Assembly (NCBI GenBank): GCA_014058105.1
Contig: JACGCM010001948.1
Span: 1,364,001-1,428,000 of the forward strand
Direction of reading: 5' to 3'
DNA length: 64,000 nt
From: Kingdonia uniflora
Taxonomy: Eukaryota; Streptophyta; Magnoliopsida; Ranunculales; Circaeasteraceae
Within the stretch, counting starts at the first letter, position 1, and each line of letters begins with the position of its first letter. Below, piece by piece: positions 45,425-56,347 of this stretch. The translations under genes were made by a program, and so were the position numbers. A model generated the notes under the pieces. That model was not told where the DNA came from. It saw only the letters and a list, made by a program, of their open reading frames with translations, and searched no databases.

Positions 45425-45965
45425 TAAGGAAGCCTTTGAAAAGAGAAATTCAAAGTTGCAAAAATGACACATAAAGAGAAACGCTTTTATCCTATTGTTG
45501 TGTAGCTTGCAGATGGATAAGCCACCAGAGGTATTTATATATTTCCTAGTATTTCCTTTTGATAAATTAGAGGCGATTTCTCATACAAGCTTCCTGTGAT
45601 TTTTGTAGGCGGCCTTTGCATTGGGGTGTTGAGATGGCAGATTTGTTTTATTTTACCTGGGCTACCTTATTTTCAATAGTGGGAGGAAGTTGATGCATAC
45701 TCAAGGAATTAAGCTCAAGAACATCACCAATTAGTAAGTGCATGGAGTATCCCATTTGTACTTTTTTGATGTATCCCATTTTGACTAATTTTTAGTAAAC
45801 TAGTACTACCTGTGGCTCGCCACGATGATTACGTCAACGCGCCTTCGACGCTACAACAAAATGTGTTCTTTTTATATAATTTTCAGTAAACTAGTAAAAC
45901 CCAATACAAATTGTTTCGTTTTCAACCTATGTACAATATGTAGGGCGAGTATAGTATTTTAAAAA

Positions 45966-46090
45966 AGAAGATTACATTAAGAAGAAAGTTTAAATTAGAT
46001 TTCTAGCAAGAAATGATATATATATAAGAAGATTACATAAATGATATAGTAAGTTTAAATTAGATTTCTAGCAAGAAATGATTTATGTTA
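45966..46090. repeat. 62-bp tandem duplication
   Basis: AAGAAGATTACAT followed by AGTTTAAATTAGATTTCTAG occurs twice, the second copy about 62 bp after the first. Confidence 0.85.
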
Positions 46091-47654
46091 GCACCATAAA
46101 AACTAATAACTACCGTCGAATACATCCAACAAAATGTTCAAAAGATTTTTAGCTTAGTCATTTTTTGTAATCAAATCCATCTTAGTCACAATCAACATAA
46201 ATCAGAACCGGAGATGTACGACACATCTTGCCTCTACTATGGGACAAAGTCAAACCAACTAAGGTGAAATATGTTTTATAAAGTACCCTATTTCAAAGAT
46301 AGGGTCAGTGCAAGGCGTGTGAACTTTACTCTAGGCCAAGAAAGATTTTCATCTAATGGGTACCCAAAATGTTACACATATTCAAGAATTTCATTCACCA
46401 GAAGAAGACATGTGTATCCTTAATTAATTGCTCAGTTCACCATGGTTCTTCCAATAAAAACTTCTTCAGGCAATGCTAAGGATATTTTCCATTACATTAG
46501 CGAGGACCGGAGGAGTTGACATTTATATTTTGATAGTAAACCTAACCCCTACATTAAGGAGATAAAATGATCATCACAACACAAATTTAAGTAGTAAAAA
46601 TAATTACAGCGTAGTTTTGAGCTTTAGGTTAATATTGTACAAAACTAGCATTTAAAGAAATTCACGAAAGATGAAAACTTACAATACAAAAGGCTAAGTT
46701 TCATGTATGCCCTTATATCAATTAGTTAAGGGTTTCCCTTCGTCCATTATATCGAAATAATGCCAAAAATAATCTAAAATTTCAAAGAGTATGGTAAACA
46801 CAAAAAAATTCCAAGATGAAAAAGTACATACAATAATCACCAGTCATTAATTATTGCAATCTTAGCAAGGGGGGAAAGCACAATAAGGAGATTTTCCCAA
46901 TCACATTCTCAGATTATCCCAATCACAGTCACAGTTAAGCAAATTTAAACCAAAAAGCAATAAAGAAAACTACTTTAGATATAGAGAGAGATAGAGGTCC
47001 TACTCTTTGAGGAAGAAGTGCCTGAGAGTGAGATTTTTGTGCTCTAGAATGATATCAAAGTAGTAATAGAAAATACTAATTAAATATACAATTGGAAAAT
47101 TAAAATAATATAAAAGAAATCTTAATTCGTATTTTTTTTTTGAATTAATCCATAATAGATATAACACTTTTCATGGCTAAGGTGTTTTAAAACATTTAAA
47201 GTACATCAAAACCCAAAAATATTATACTTCAAAAAATACTTCCTTTCACAATTGTCCCATAACCTATTTATTGACTAACTCATGAATACTGAAGCTCTTG
47301 AAACCCAATACATGCAAATAACCCCAATTACCTAAGCCCAAACTTTGGCATGTCCATTTGGGGTTCACAACTAAACTCGTCTTTGATGTCGCTATAGAAG
47401 CAAAAGTTTTATAAGCAAAAGGTATTGGTTAAAGAAGAAGGTAATCTAGTTCCCTTCCCAACCTTCTTCCTTGTGGTGGTTTTTGCCTCAGCTTTTCATG
47501 GTTCTCATACATGGTTCAACAATAGCAACAAACCCTTTAATTTCTACATTCAAATCTCTTTAGCTGCAGATAACGCTTTTTAAAACCAAAATGGGATGCC
47601 TTGGGCACTACAATTATTTCCCAAATAAGATCCCATAGTGCAAGTTTAACCGTC

Positions 47655-47755
47655 CATGTGGTTATGCCTATACTCTACCTGTTAGGACTCCTTATCCCAA
47701 CCCCATGTAGATATGCATATACTCCACCTGTTAGGACTCCTTCACCCAACCCATG
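47655..47755. repeat. Imperfect ~45-bp tandem duplication
   Basis: ACCTGTTAGGACTCCTT(A/C)(T/A)CCCAACC occurs twice in a row with TATGCCTATACTC / TATGCATATACTC before each copy. Confidence 0.8.
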
Positions 47756-47980
47756 TTCAATGTATAAATGTAAAATCTCAACCAATAGGCATCTGAAATC
47801 GGAAGTATGGAGGTGATTTAAACTCTGTTCTTGCAAACTACTCAATGAGCTATCTGCAACCCTTTCTTTAGCTTTGTCATCAACTACAACAAAACATCAA
47901 TGGAAAAATCCTAATCTTATATAAGAGAATTATAGCTTATATATCCAAGCATAACCTAAAGTCTGAAGCCATGAAAACAT

Positions 47981-48596
47981 TGTTGGGAAAACCGAGGGGG
48001 GAAAATCGTACGCAGAAACACAATACGATCAACAAGAACTCGAAGAACCAACCCTAACCAAAGAAAATTTGAATAAAGACAATAAAAACACAACACAAAG
48101 TTTAATTAGGTGGAAACCCTAAACAGGATCAAAACCACCCCCGACAAACACGACGAATTTATTATCACACTAAGGGTTACAAAAGGTTACAGAGATCACT
48201 CAAATCTCACCTCTACGCTTACAGATAATCCCAGCAAGAAACCCTAGAAAGAAAACCCAAGAAACCTCTCCAGAGCTAAACTTTAGATTTCTCTCTTTTT
48301 TCTCTCTAACTCTTTCTCACAGTACAAAGGCCTTTAACATACACTCTCTATTTATAGGCTTTTCATTAGGTCATCTTCGAAATACGCATCACGAGATAAT
48401 CCATCGCTTTAGATCAAATCCCCTTCAAAACGAATTTAGAAACAAACAAATAGAGCTAAAGTCGTTCGAACGAGTCATGAGGTCGTTCAAACGAGTCATG
48501 AGGTCGTTCGAACGAATTAGACAATCCCTTGAAATTTTGGCCCAAGCGCTATTTTCGTTCGAACGACTTCAGCAGTTTTGAGCCGTATTCCTAACA
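47981..48596 (-). mobile_element. Solo LTR with perfect target duplication
   Basis: 616 bp bounded by TGTTGGG and CCTAACA, with exact AACAT repeats at 47976-47980 and 48597-48601. No internal region, so it arose by LTR-LTR recombination. A TATAAATA at 48349-48356 on the minus strand, with leader-like sequence after it, indicates minus orientation; the termini look like a Ty1/copia LTR. Its upstream part has exact CGTTCGAACG palindromes at 48463, 48505 and 48556, plus CGTTCAAACG at 48484. Confidence 0.88.
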
Positions 48597-49263
48597 AACA
48601 TACCACCATTACTACAATCAATGAGTGTCGTACCCAACAGAAATAATTTGTGGTATCGTGAATCTCCTCACACACAATTGAATGAGAATCAAAATTGAGG
48701 AAATATCCAAAGAACTTAGTCGAGTAATATTCTCTTACATACATTTGATGTACTCACCTATAGACCCCATTAACAAATAGATCAAACAATTGTCATCGCC
48801 TCCTTTGCTCCTCTAAATGAACAATCAAAACTTGGACAAACCCATTGTGAGTAATTATCCTAAGATTTCAATGGTACTTCATCCGACGTGCCTAGTACAA
48901 CAAATACACTCGATAATATTTCCCCGTGATTGCACACTCTCTGTTCAAGTACAGTTAAGCACTCAAGTTTCTATTTACAACATTTAATCAGATACTCTCT
49001 TAGCTGTAGAGATCACCCGAAGAACTTGAAATACTCAAGCAAAACCAATGACATACTTTATCTACATCGCGCATACGAACGAATTATATTTATTTGTGAC
49101 AATAGTCACAAGCAACTTGGCCGGGTATTTGTGCAATATCAATACACCAGAAAGGGTCTAATTTAGTTTGCCCGTAACCTCATCTAATAGAACCTCTGAA
49201 CCACGGATGTATTTAGCTATACGCCTGTACGCCTTTTGTAAACAACAATCCCTCCAAATGTGC

Positions 49264-49522
49264 ATCATATAATCTTCAATAATTAGAGCTTTTAAATGAA
49301 TATGATGAGGGACATACCGATTTAAGAGGTTAATTTGGTGTCTGGTTCCAAAATGAGCGGAAGGTGGTGTCTTAGTTGATTTTGTCCGCGATGTTTTCCT
49401 TTGTTGTCTAACTGAAGATCGTACCAAATAATCAAAGAAAGAGAGACCATAAATTTGGCTTAATACATCGCATATAACCTTCAATAATTAGAGCTTGTAA
49501 ATGAATATGATGAGAGACATAC
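49264..49522 (-). repeat. Direct repeat carrying the splice-donor region
   Basis: A stretch of about 56 bp (CTTCAATAATTAGAGCTT...AATGAATATGATGAG) occurs at 49264-49319 and 49467-49522. On the minus strand both copies begin with GGTATGTC; the copy at 49522 is the donor directly after the TOM1-like exon. Confidence 0.8.
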
Positions 49523-49667
49523 CAGTTTGATTGGGATTGTTGAAAAGCTCCTTCATCTTGAAGCTCATCGAGCTCATACCAGCCGTAACTTTTCGCCCTA
49601 CCTCGGCTGAACTGATCTTCAATCGTTCCCTGAAAGCGCTTACCTTCTCCATTAGATCGTCACTCAT
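49523..49667 (-). pseudogene. Exon 1 fragment of a TOM1-like (TOL, VHS-domain) gene
   Basis: On the minus strand ATG at 49667 opens MSDDLMEKVSAFRERLKISS, then AEVGRKVTAGMSSMSFKMKE and LFNNPNQTG, ending at a splice donor G|GTATGT. This is the N-terminus of plant TOM1-like ubiquitin-sorting (ESCRT-0-like) proteins, before the VHS domain. No VHS or GAT exon is found in the 13 kb downstream on the same strand, and upstream sequence looks like a 5' UTR (AAACCCTAGA). It is therefore most likely a captured fragment inside the Helitron, intact as far as it goes. Confidence 0.78.
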
Positions 49668-50043
49668 GGTGGAAACTCTAATTTACAATATAGGTTTTGA
49701 TAATTGAAGTATTGAGAGATGATCGAAACCCTAGAATTGTAGATTGGATTCAATTTGGGGGAAATCGATTTTGGTTTTCGATTTGAGAGAGATATTTAAC
49801 AACAAACTTGATAATAGATTTGGTTTTCGATTTTGCTTTAAAGAGGGGCTCTGATATTTGTAAGGAAGAGGAGTGAGAGGCTTTTGAAAGGGGAACTTAA
49901 TAATGAGAAAGAGAGAATCGCGATTGAGAAGAGTCGGGATGATAAAATTATTTAGCAATTGGTTAATGAGACTAAATTACCCTTTGTCTATGTTTATTCT
50001 AAATTACCCTTCAACTTGTTTGTTCTATCAAGAATTAAATAGA

Positions 50044-51057
50044 TCTAAACCGTCAATCTCGCCCTTGTCATTAAATCCCAGCCCCTCTTTTATCCTTGAG
50101 ACAATGCAAAACATTTGAGAACTCTTCTGAAGTTGGATCTTCATATGGTGGAAAATGCATATAATTTTGTTGCAATTGAAGGATTTGAATTATTTTATAG
50201 ATCCGTATTTTATATTCCTCCATAATTAACTGATTCCTGTTTTTAGGCTAGTGATTCGTATATTTGGAAAATTTTCTAATCTCTGGGCAGAATGGTATGT
50301 GCATTCTTGCACGTATCTTTTTATTTTTTATTTTTGTATGTTTTACTTGCTGAATGTATGTCTTACTTTTTCTTGCACTTCCTCATTTTCGGACGACATT
50401 TACTAAAGTATTATTTTCAACATATCTAACACTAGAGCTTCCAACACCAAGCTTTTTTTTACAATGTAACTTTCCTGTTTCATCAAGTCTCGAGTTTACA
50501 TCCAATTTTGGTAGAATATTTGCTATATAAGCTTTAACCTATGGTTCTGGGATTATATTTATTTTAAAGAGGACACCGTACTTCCACTATTCGATGCATC
50601 AAACGACATAGGTTTCAAACTCTCTTACATAAATAACTACTATGGGTTGAGGCATTTAGGGATAATAGGAAACTACTCATGGTAGTGTCGTCGAAGCTTC
50701 ATTCCTACACAGGATCAATGGTCTGGAACCGCTTATGTTAGAGTGTTTGTAATGAGTTGGCACTCATCTTGTGCAATCAAAGGATGAGAATACACATTTC
50801 GATTTTTGGTACTTGTGGACCATAGGAAATCACGTTTGTGTAGCTAAAATTACTTTCTATATGATATTGCTATTTATCCGCCCTTTGATGTTTTTTTTTT
50901 GATGTAAAACATTATTACGTTTTGAATTCACGAAACACACGTACATTAATTTCATTGGTTCTATGTACAAACATCCACAATTGGCTTCATTTCACCTGCC
51001 CTAGTACAAGAATACATTGAACATAGTTACTAAATATTTTTTCTCCCCATGTTGCAG
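50044..51057. other. Spacer or intronic sequence before the PHO1-like exons
   Basis: No recognisable coding part. The end (TTTTTCTCCCCATGTTGCAG) is a good splice acceptor, so part of it could be an intron remnant. Confidence 0.4.
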
Positions 51058-51449
51058 GCTTGTTAACCGATTACTCCATAGCTCTCATTGTGCTTGTACA
51101 ATGAGAGCTATGGAGTAACCGATTACTCCATAGTTGTTGCTCTCATTGTGCTTGTACAAGCAAGAAACTTATTTCAGAGTAAAAAATGCAATGCGGACAT
51201 GGAGACCATGCTTCCTCTTTACAGGTGTGTGAAAGAATTTCTGATAATTTTCTTACTTGTTGTAGGACTCTGTCCCTTGCTGCACACTTTTTATCCTGTT
51301 TCGGTTCTTTAACTGGCTCGTTTTTTACTTTTTACAGCATGTTCGGGTTTGTTGTCCTACATATGCTCATGTCCTCTGCAAATATATTCTTCTGGAGGAA
51401 GTACAGTATAAATTACCTATTCATATTTGGATTCAAGGAAGGCCGTTGC
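51058..51449 (+). pseudogene. PHO1-like (EXS-domain) gene fragment, two exons
   Basis: Exon from 51058 (acceptor GTTGCAG) to 51224 encodes, after a rearranged start, VVALIVLVQARNLFQSK and ADMETMLPLY; intron 51225-51337 (GTGTGT...TTACAG) splits a Ser codon; the next exon encodes MFGFVVLHMLMSSANIFFWR and KYSINYLFIFGFKEG. This is the membrane segment and NYxFIFGF motif of the EXS domain of PHO1-type phosphate exporters. The neighbouring SPX and C-terminal exons are missing, and similarity stops at about 51449, shortly before a LINE. The first exon carries a 21-bp hairpin insertion. Confidence 0.72.
51071..51118. repeat. Perfect 21-bp hairpin with 6-nt loop
   Basis: TTACTCCATAGCTCTCATTG plus T (51071-51091), loop GCTTGT, then the exact reverse complement (51098-51118). 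Directly afterwards ACCGATTACTCCATAG and CTCTCATTGTGCTTGTACAA recur in direct orientation (51119-51172). Confidence 0.95.
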
Positions 51450-52267
51450 TTATGTACTTTGCAAATATCTGAAATTATGTATATATCGTGGTAAATGAAC
51501 TACAAATTCCTTATTCTTGTAGTGAACTGATGATCTGATTATTTTCATGAAAGGCATATCTTCTAATGATGTTTGTCTTGTTGATGGTCTTCAAAACTTT
51601 AAAGATTTTGCAGGAATGAAAATTGACAACCCAAAAAGCAAAATGTTTTGTGCAGGCATGGCTTCCAATGACATTGAGTTCTTTTGTGATACTCTTAATA
51701 CATATTGGGGAGCTCTCTCTGTGAAATATTGAGGCTTACCATTAATTACTACCAGACTTAAAGCTCTTGATTGCTTCCCTATGGTTGAAAAAGTGATTTA
51801 GAGGATTAGTACTTGGAAGAGCATGTCTGTCTTATGCAGGGAGGCTAACCCTTCTAAAAAATGTCCTTACTAGTATGCATTATTACTGGAGTTCTGTTTT
51901 CAAAATTCCTCAGTCTATTATTAAGATGCTTAGTAGTACTCTTGGGAATTTTTTGTGGGGAGGCACTGATCTAGATTATAAAACCCCCATGATAAGCTGG
52001 TTTAAGTGTTGTCACCCTTATCAAGAAGGGCTAATATTAGGGACATATCCACTGTCAATCACGCTGCCATTTAAAAAAATCTTTGGACTGTTATTGTGCT
52101 GGGGCTTATTTGACTGGATAAATAAAAATCACATAAAAAGGAATCACATTTGGTCAATGAAAATTCCAGGAGATTGCTCCTGGATTTGGAGACAAATTCT
52201 CAAAAGCAGATATAACATCCAAGATTGTTCTTCATCACCAGGGAGATGGCTCTAGTACTATTTTTTG

Positions 52268-52339
52268 TCAGAATTTCTGGCATCCTTTGGGTATTCTCTC
52301 TTATCAGAATTTCTGGTATCCTTTGGGTATTCTCCCTTA
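52268..52339 (+). repeat. 36-bp tandem duplication in the LINE
   Basis: TCAGAATTTCTGG(C/T)ATCCTTTGGGTATTCTC begins at 52268 and 52304. The length is a multiple of three, so it adds 12 codons without shifting the frame. Confidence 0.9.
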
Positions 52340-53001
52340 TCTCTATCCTCAACAAACATAATATGACACTGCCCTTAATTTTGGAGCTAATGTTAGTATT
52401 ATCATTCAAAATAGCAAATACCAACAAACTCCATCCATAACCTGGGTAACATTTGGGATCATCTAAACTTGGTGGATTGCTGCTCAGATGAAAGAGATGA
52501 ACTGGTCTGGTCTATTATCACTGATGGGAAGTTTAAACTCAAAAGAAACTTTCAACCATAAAAGACATACTCAAGCTAAAGTCAAGCCCTCAAAACTCAA
52601 GACAAACTTGTCTAGTGGGGGGTTACTTTTAGAGCTAAATGTGTGCTATGTTGGGAGGATGGAGAAAATGAAAAACATATATTTTGCTCTTGCCTCTACA
52701 CTTGATTTATTTGGGATGGTCTGTTTAATAAAATGAATTACAATAGAAATAATATTGACTGTGGTACAGAGGTTGATTGGTGTTGTGACCATTTCAAGGG
52801 TCCAATATTATAACTACTATGCAAGTAAAGGGAGACTTGCTAAAACTGTTTTGCAGAAACAAGTTAGCTTGCAATGATAAACTTATTGAAGACAATGCTA
52901 ATAACAGATGTTTTGTGCAGGATTGGAACCTTCTGAATAGCCTAATCCTAAGTGAGCCTATTAAATCCAGCTGGGAGAACCCTCCTATTAACTTTTGTGC
53001 A

Positions 53002-53266
53002 ATCAACATGATGGATCCCTGTCAGGCACTGGAGGTTTTGGAGCTATTATTAGAGAACATGGTGGCAAACCTCTCAAGGCCATTACAACTAAAGTCAAAC
53101 CTCAAACCATTACAATACACAAACTTCGAGGAATTAAACATGGCTTATTAACTGCTAAGGAGTTGATGCTCTTTTGCATTCTTGTCTACACTGATTTTAA
53201 AGAAGCCATATATCTTATCAACAACAAAGAATAACTCCGTGCCTGACAGGGATCCATCATGTTGAT
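53002..53266. repeat. 28-bp perfect inverted repeat inside the LINE RNase H
   Basis: ATCAACATGATGGATCCCTG plus TCAGGCAC at 53002-53029 is the exact reverse complement of 53239-53266, with 209 bp between. The left arm is at the normal RNase H start (DGSLSGTG); the right arm interrupts the domain between LINNKE and the final helix. Confidence 0.95.
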
Positions 53267-53793
53267 AGGGAACATGCTAGAAGACTTATGGAGGAAATAG
53301 GGGAGCTGCTGAAGTTCTTCACTGGCTGTAAATTTATCCATGTTTATGTCTATAGGGAGACCAATAGAGCAGCTGACCATCTAGCGAAATTGAAGTTAGC
53401 TGAAGAATACTTAGAGATCAAGCCAGAATAATTCTCTTAGGAGCTAACCATTATCACAGAGGATGATGCAAAGGGTACTGTATATCTAAGATTAAAACTG
53501 TAGATTTGCAGCTTGTGTACAGACTGTAGCTTTTCTTTTCCACTGTTTTGTTTTTTTTTGTATTTTTAGGCTTTGAATTTTTTTTTTAAATCCTCTTTTG
53601 CTCTGCTATAATGTACTGCTTTGATTGTTTCTATCCAAAATCCTTAACATAACAACTATGAGGTACTGCTAGTGGCAATTCTTAACCAGCACGATTTTCC
53701 ACTATAACCTTTACAAGAAAAGTAAAATAATGTTTTTTTGTATGATAAAGATATAGTTGTCAATATATATACATTTTTCCAAGCAAAACATCT

Positions 53794-53990
53794 TCTATAT
53801 TACATTAAGCAATGGTGTTTTTCAAATAGACAAGTTTGCCATTGTCTCAAAGATAAAGAAGAGCTGAGATTTAATGTTATTTATTTGAGATTTGTTGGAA
53901 AGAGCAAGATCGATGGACCAAATCTATTTTAGGCTAAACATACGAAGGGTAAAATAGACAAAACAGAGCACAGAGGTACTTTAGTCTTAA
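53794..53990 (+). mobile_element. Helitron 5' end, partner end not found
   Basis: TCTATATTACATTAAGCAAT then GGTGTTTTTCA and GACAAGTTTGCC match the 5' end of the Helitron at 56348 closely. No matching CTAG hairpin end was found before 56348, so either it is truncated or the later Helitron is nested in it and both use similar ends. Confidence 0.55.
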
Positions 53991-54427
53991 ACTGCACTAC
54001 CTACTAACTCCTTCATCCCGACTTTCATCTTTCTCATCACGTCTCTCTCTCTCTCCCAAACCCATCTCTTCCATCTCTCCGCCTCTCTTTCGTAATTTGG
54101 TTGGTGATAAAAAATTAAGGTCTGGGTTTGTGAAAGTTTCAAAGTTTAAGCGATGGAAATCGGGTACTCTTTGGTAGTGAGTTTTTTTTGGTTTGTTGTA
54201 AAAGAGTTGGTAAAGATAGGGAGAGATCTCCAAATCTCAGCAAACCCTAACCTATACTACGATTCCCAAATTGATCAAGTCTGAGTTCGAAATTAGGTGA
54301 AATCAAAGTGAATATTGGGGCTTATTTACGAATTGCTGTAGCTTTGGTTTATTGTTTACTGTTGGTTTCATCTCTCCCAAAGCCGTATCTTTCTCCCATC
54401 AGCGCCTCCTAAGGTACTTCTCTCATA

Positions 54428-54437
54428 CACACACACA

Positions 54438-54483
<46 letters not shown>
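54428..54483. repeat. AC and CT microsatellite
   Basis: Six or so AC units followed by about 22 CT units. Confidence 0.95.
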
Positions 54484-54486
<3 letters not shown>

Positions 54487-54489
54487 CCA

Positions 54490-56340
54490 TTGCGCTTCAA
54501 GCATCTAGGGTTTTGATTTTATTTATTTGAGTTATAATTGTTGTTGTTGTTGGTTTGCTGTTACTGTTGCTGTTAGTTTCATCTAAGGAATCACTTATTA
54601 GCAAATCCAAAATTTTCTCATATATCTATCAAAAAAAGGTATGTCTGCAATCTGAGGTGGTGAAAATAAATTCAAATCACAAAAATTAAATTCAAATCAC
54701 AAAAATTGTTATATTTTGTAGACAAGAGTAAAAACATTTCCGCATTACACATGTCGTCGCCTCAGATAATAACAATCTGTTGGTTTCCTTTGTAGATCCT
54801 ATTGGGTCATTATTATTGTCATGGAGGATGTCTCGCTTTCAACTACTTTAGTAGTTTAGTTCATACTTCATACCTTATAATGAAAAACATAATGTTAAAT
54901 TCTTTCTATTGTACATATTTTATACAGTTTTAGTAGTTTAGTTCATATCTTATAAAAAATATGTTTTAGGAAAACTGAGTCCGAAGTTAGCCTTTCTGTC
55001 TTTGTAAGAATTTATTTGGAGTTACTCACATGATATTTAATGTCTAATGTCTACTTTAACTGTTTATTTCAAAGAACGGCAAAACATATACGATACATAA
55101 AATAGAAAACCAAAGTGCAAAGCGAAATTTTATTAGCAAAAAAGAAGAACAAGCAACACAGTTTTATTCATTATCTGATTGGAGTGCCAACCTCTACAAA
55201 CTGAATAAGATGGAGACCTAAAGCATAGTATTTTATGAGTATTATGGAACACAGATACTTGCATATCTTTGGATACTTGTGTTCACGCAGTATTATAGCA
55301 AAATGTGTTAGTCCTAACCCCAATACAGACAAAGAGTGGAGAAGAAGTTTTGTTAGGAAAAGCTCAGTGTATCCCATTGGAAACCCCATGAAATCTAGAG
55401 AGAGCTTTAGAGTTTAAAGGGAGTTAGAGCTACCCTTTTTTTTCCAGATTCAGGGATCTAAGTGTTTGGCGTCCAATCAGATGTTTCAAGCCCCTTGGTA
55501 TTATTTCGTCAGTGAAGGTTATGTAATTTGTTCACAATTTTTATGGGATGTGAATCCAGATCGAGATACTTTAAACTCATGTTTATGTTCCATGTTCACA
55601 ACTTTGAGTAGGTGAGTCGTGGAGAATAAGAGCATATAGTAAAATTGGTTTCTGAAAAGAACTATGCTTGATAATCTGAAAATACCAATAAATGAGGAAG
55701 ATAGAGTTTGCCAACTTTTGGAGCTCCTGTTTGTGTTAAGAGTTCAAGATATTTGCTATAACTAGTGTTTTAAATATGTGGCTCAATTGCTTTATTTATT
55801 TGGTTATGTGTTTCCTCCAAGTCCAAATTGTCAAAAATTACTTTTATGGTAAAGTTACATTTTCTACTGTTTTCGAATATTTACTGATGAATGGAGTGTA
55901 TTGTTGTGGTTATTAGCAGAAAATGACAACTTGACACAATTTATTACAAGAATGAAAAGAAACATAAACACATTTAGAAGTTGGTGCATCCTTCCGCGAG
56001 GAGACTCAAAAATAGGACTTATCAGTCAAAAATGATTGGTTTTTGTTAGAATTGAATTTGTCAACTTGAGGGCTCTAAATGCTCTCGAATTTTGTTGCAA
56101 ATTTGTAATTTGCATTATATATAGTTCCTGACAATATTAAGAGTAATTTAAATCCCTGAAGTACAATTTTACTTTTGTTGGAGTGTTTATGTGTTTTTGT
56201 TTTATAGACAAAGGGTTTAAAGTATCGTAGAACATAAAGTATCTGATATCCTAAGATATCACAAAACAACAGTGATATTTAGAAGTTATTTTTTCATTGT
56301 TTTTTTCTCTAAAAAATCCAGATAACCAAAATGTGGTTTA
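54490..56340. other. Spacer, nothing recognised
   Basis: No domain, element terminus or convincing frame. A 33-bp stretch (TTTAGTAGTTTAGTTCATA...) occurs at about 54847 and again at about 54929. Confidence 0.4.
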
Positions 56341-56347
56341 ATTTATA

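Larger units (their letters stand above)
45800..50043 (-). mobile_element. Probable non-autonomous Helitron with captured gene exon
   Basis: On the minus strand the 3' end reads CGTGGCGAGCCACAGGTAGTACTAG followed by T: hairpin GTGGC/GCCAC then CTAG, the Helitron terminus. It is clearly related to the 3' end at 57365 (shared GAAGGCGCG, GTGGC.AGCCAC, TACTAG). The proposed 5' end, A then TCTATTTAATTC at 50043, precedes sequence resembling the Helitron 5' end near 53794 (GAAGGGTAA, TTTAGTCT), but this end is less certain. It contains the first exon of a TOM1-like gene in the same orientation and a later solo LTR. No Rep/helicase is visible. Confidence 0.55.
51540..53480 (+). pseudogene. LINE (L1-type) ORF2 3' half
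   Basis: Reverse transcriptase C-terminal part: FKDFAGMKIDNPKSKMFC, GLPLITTRLKALDCFPMVEK, RISTWKSMS, then AGRLTLLKNV, YWSSVFKIPQSIIKMLSSTL and LWGGTDLDYKTPMISWFKC. Next a zf-RVT remnant (CVLCWEDGENEKHIFCSC, about 52640-52700), then an RVT_3 RNase H: DGSLSGTGGFGAIIREHGGK (about 53010-53070) and HVYVYRETNRAADHLAKLK near 53340-53395. Frameshifts and stops throughout. A 36-bp tandem duplication lies at 52268-52339. T-rich sequence follows at 53540-53600. Confidence 0.85.

Noticed and set aside
48517..49484. Minus-strand frames of 75 and 108 residues near the solo LTR and TOM1-like exon
   Set aside because: No domain recognised; one overlaps the LTR and the other contains the duplicated intron sequence.
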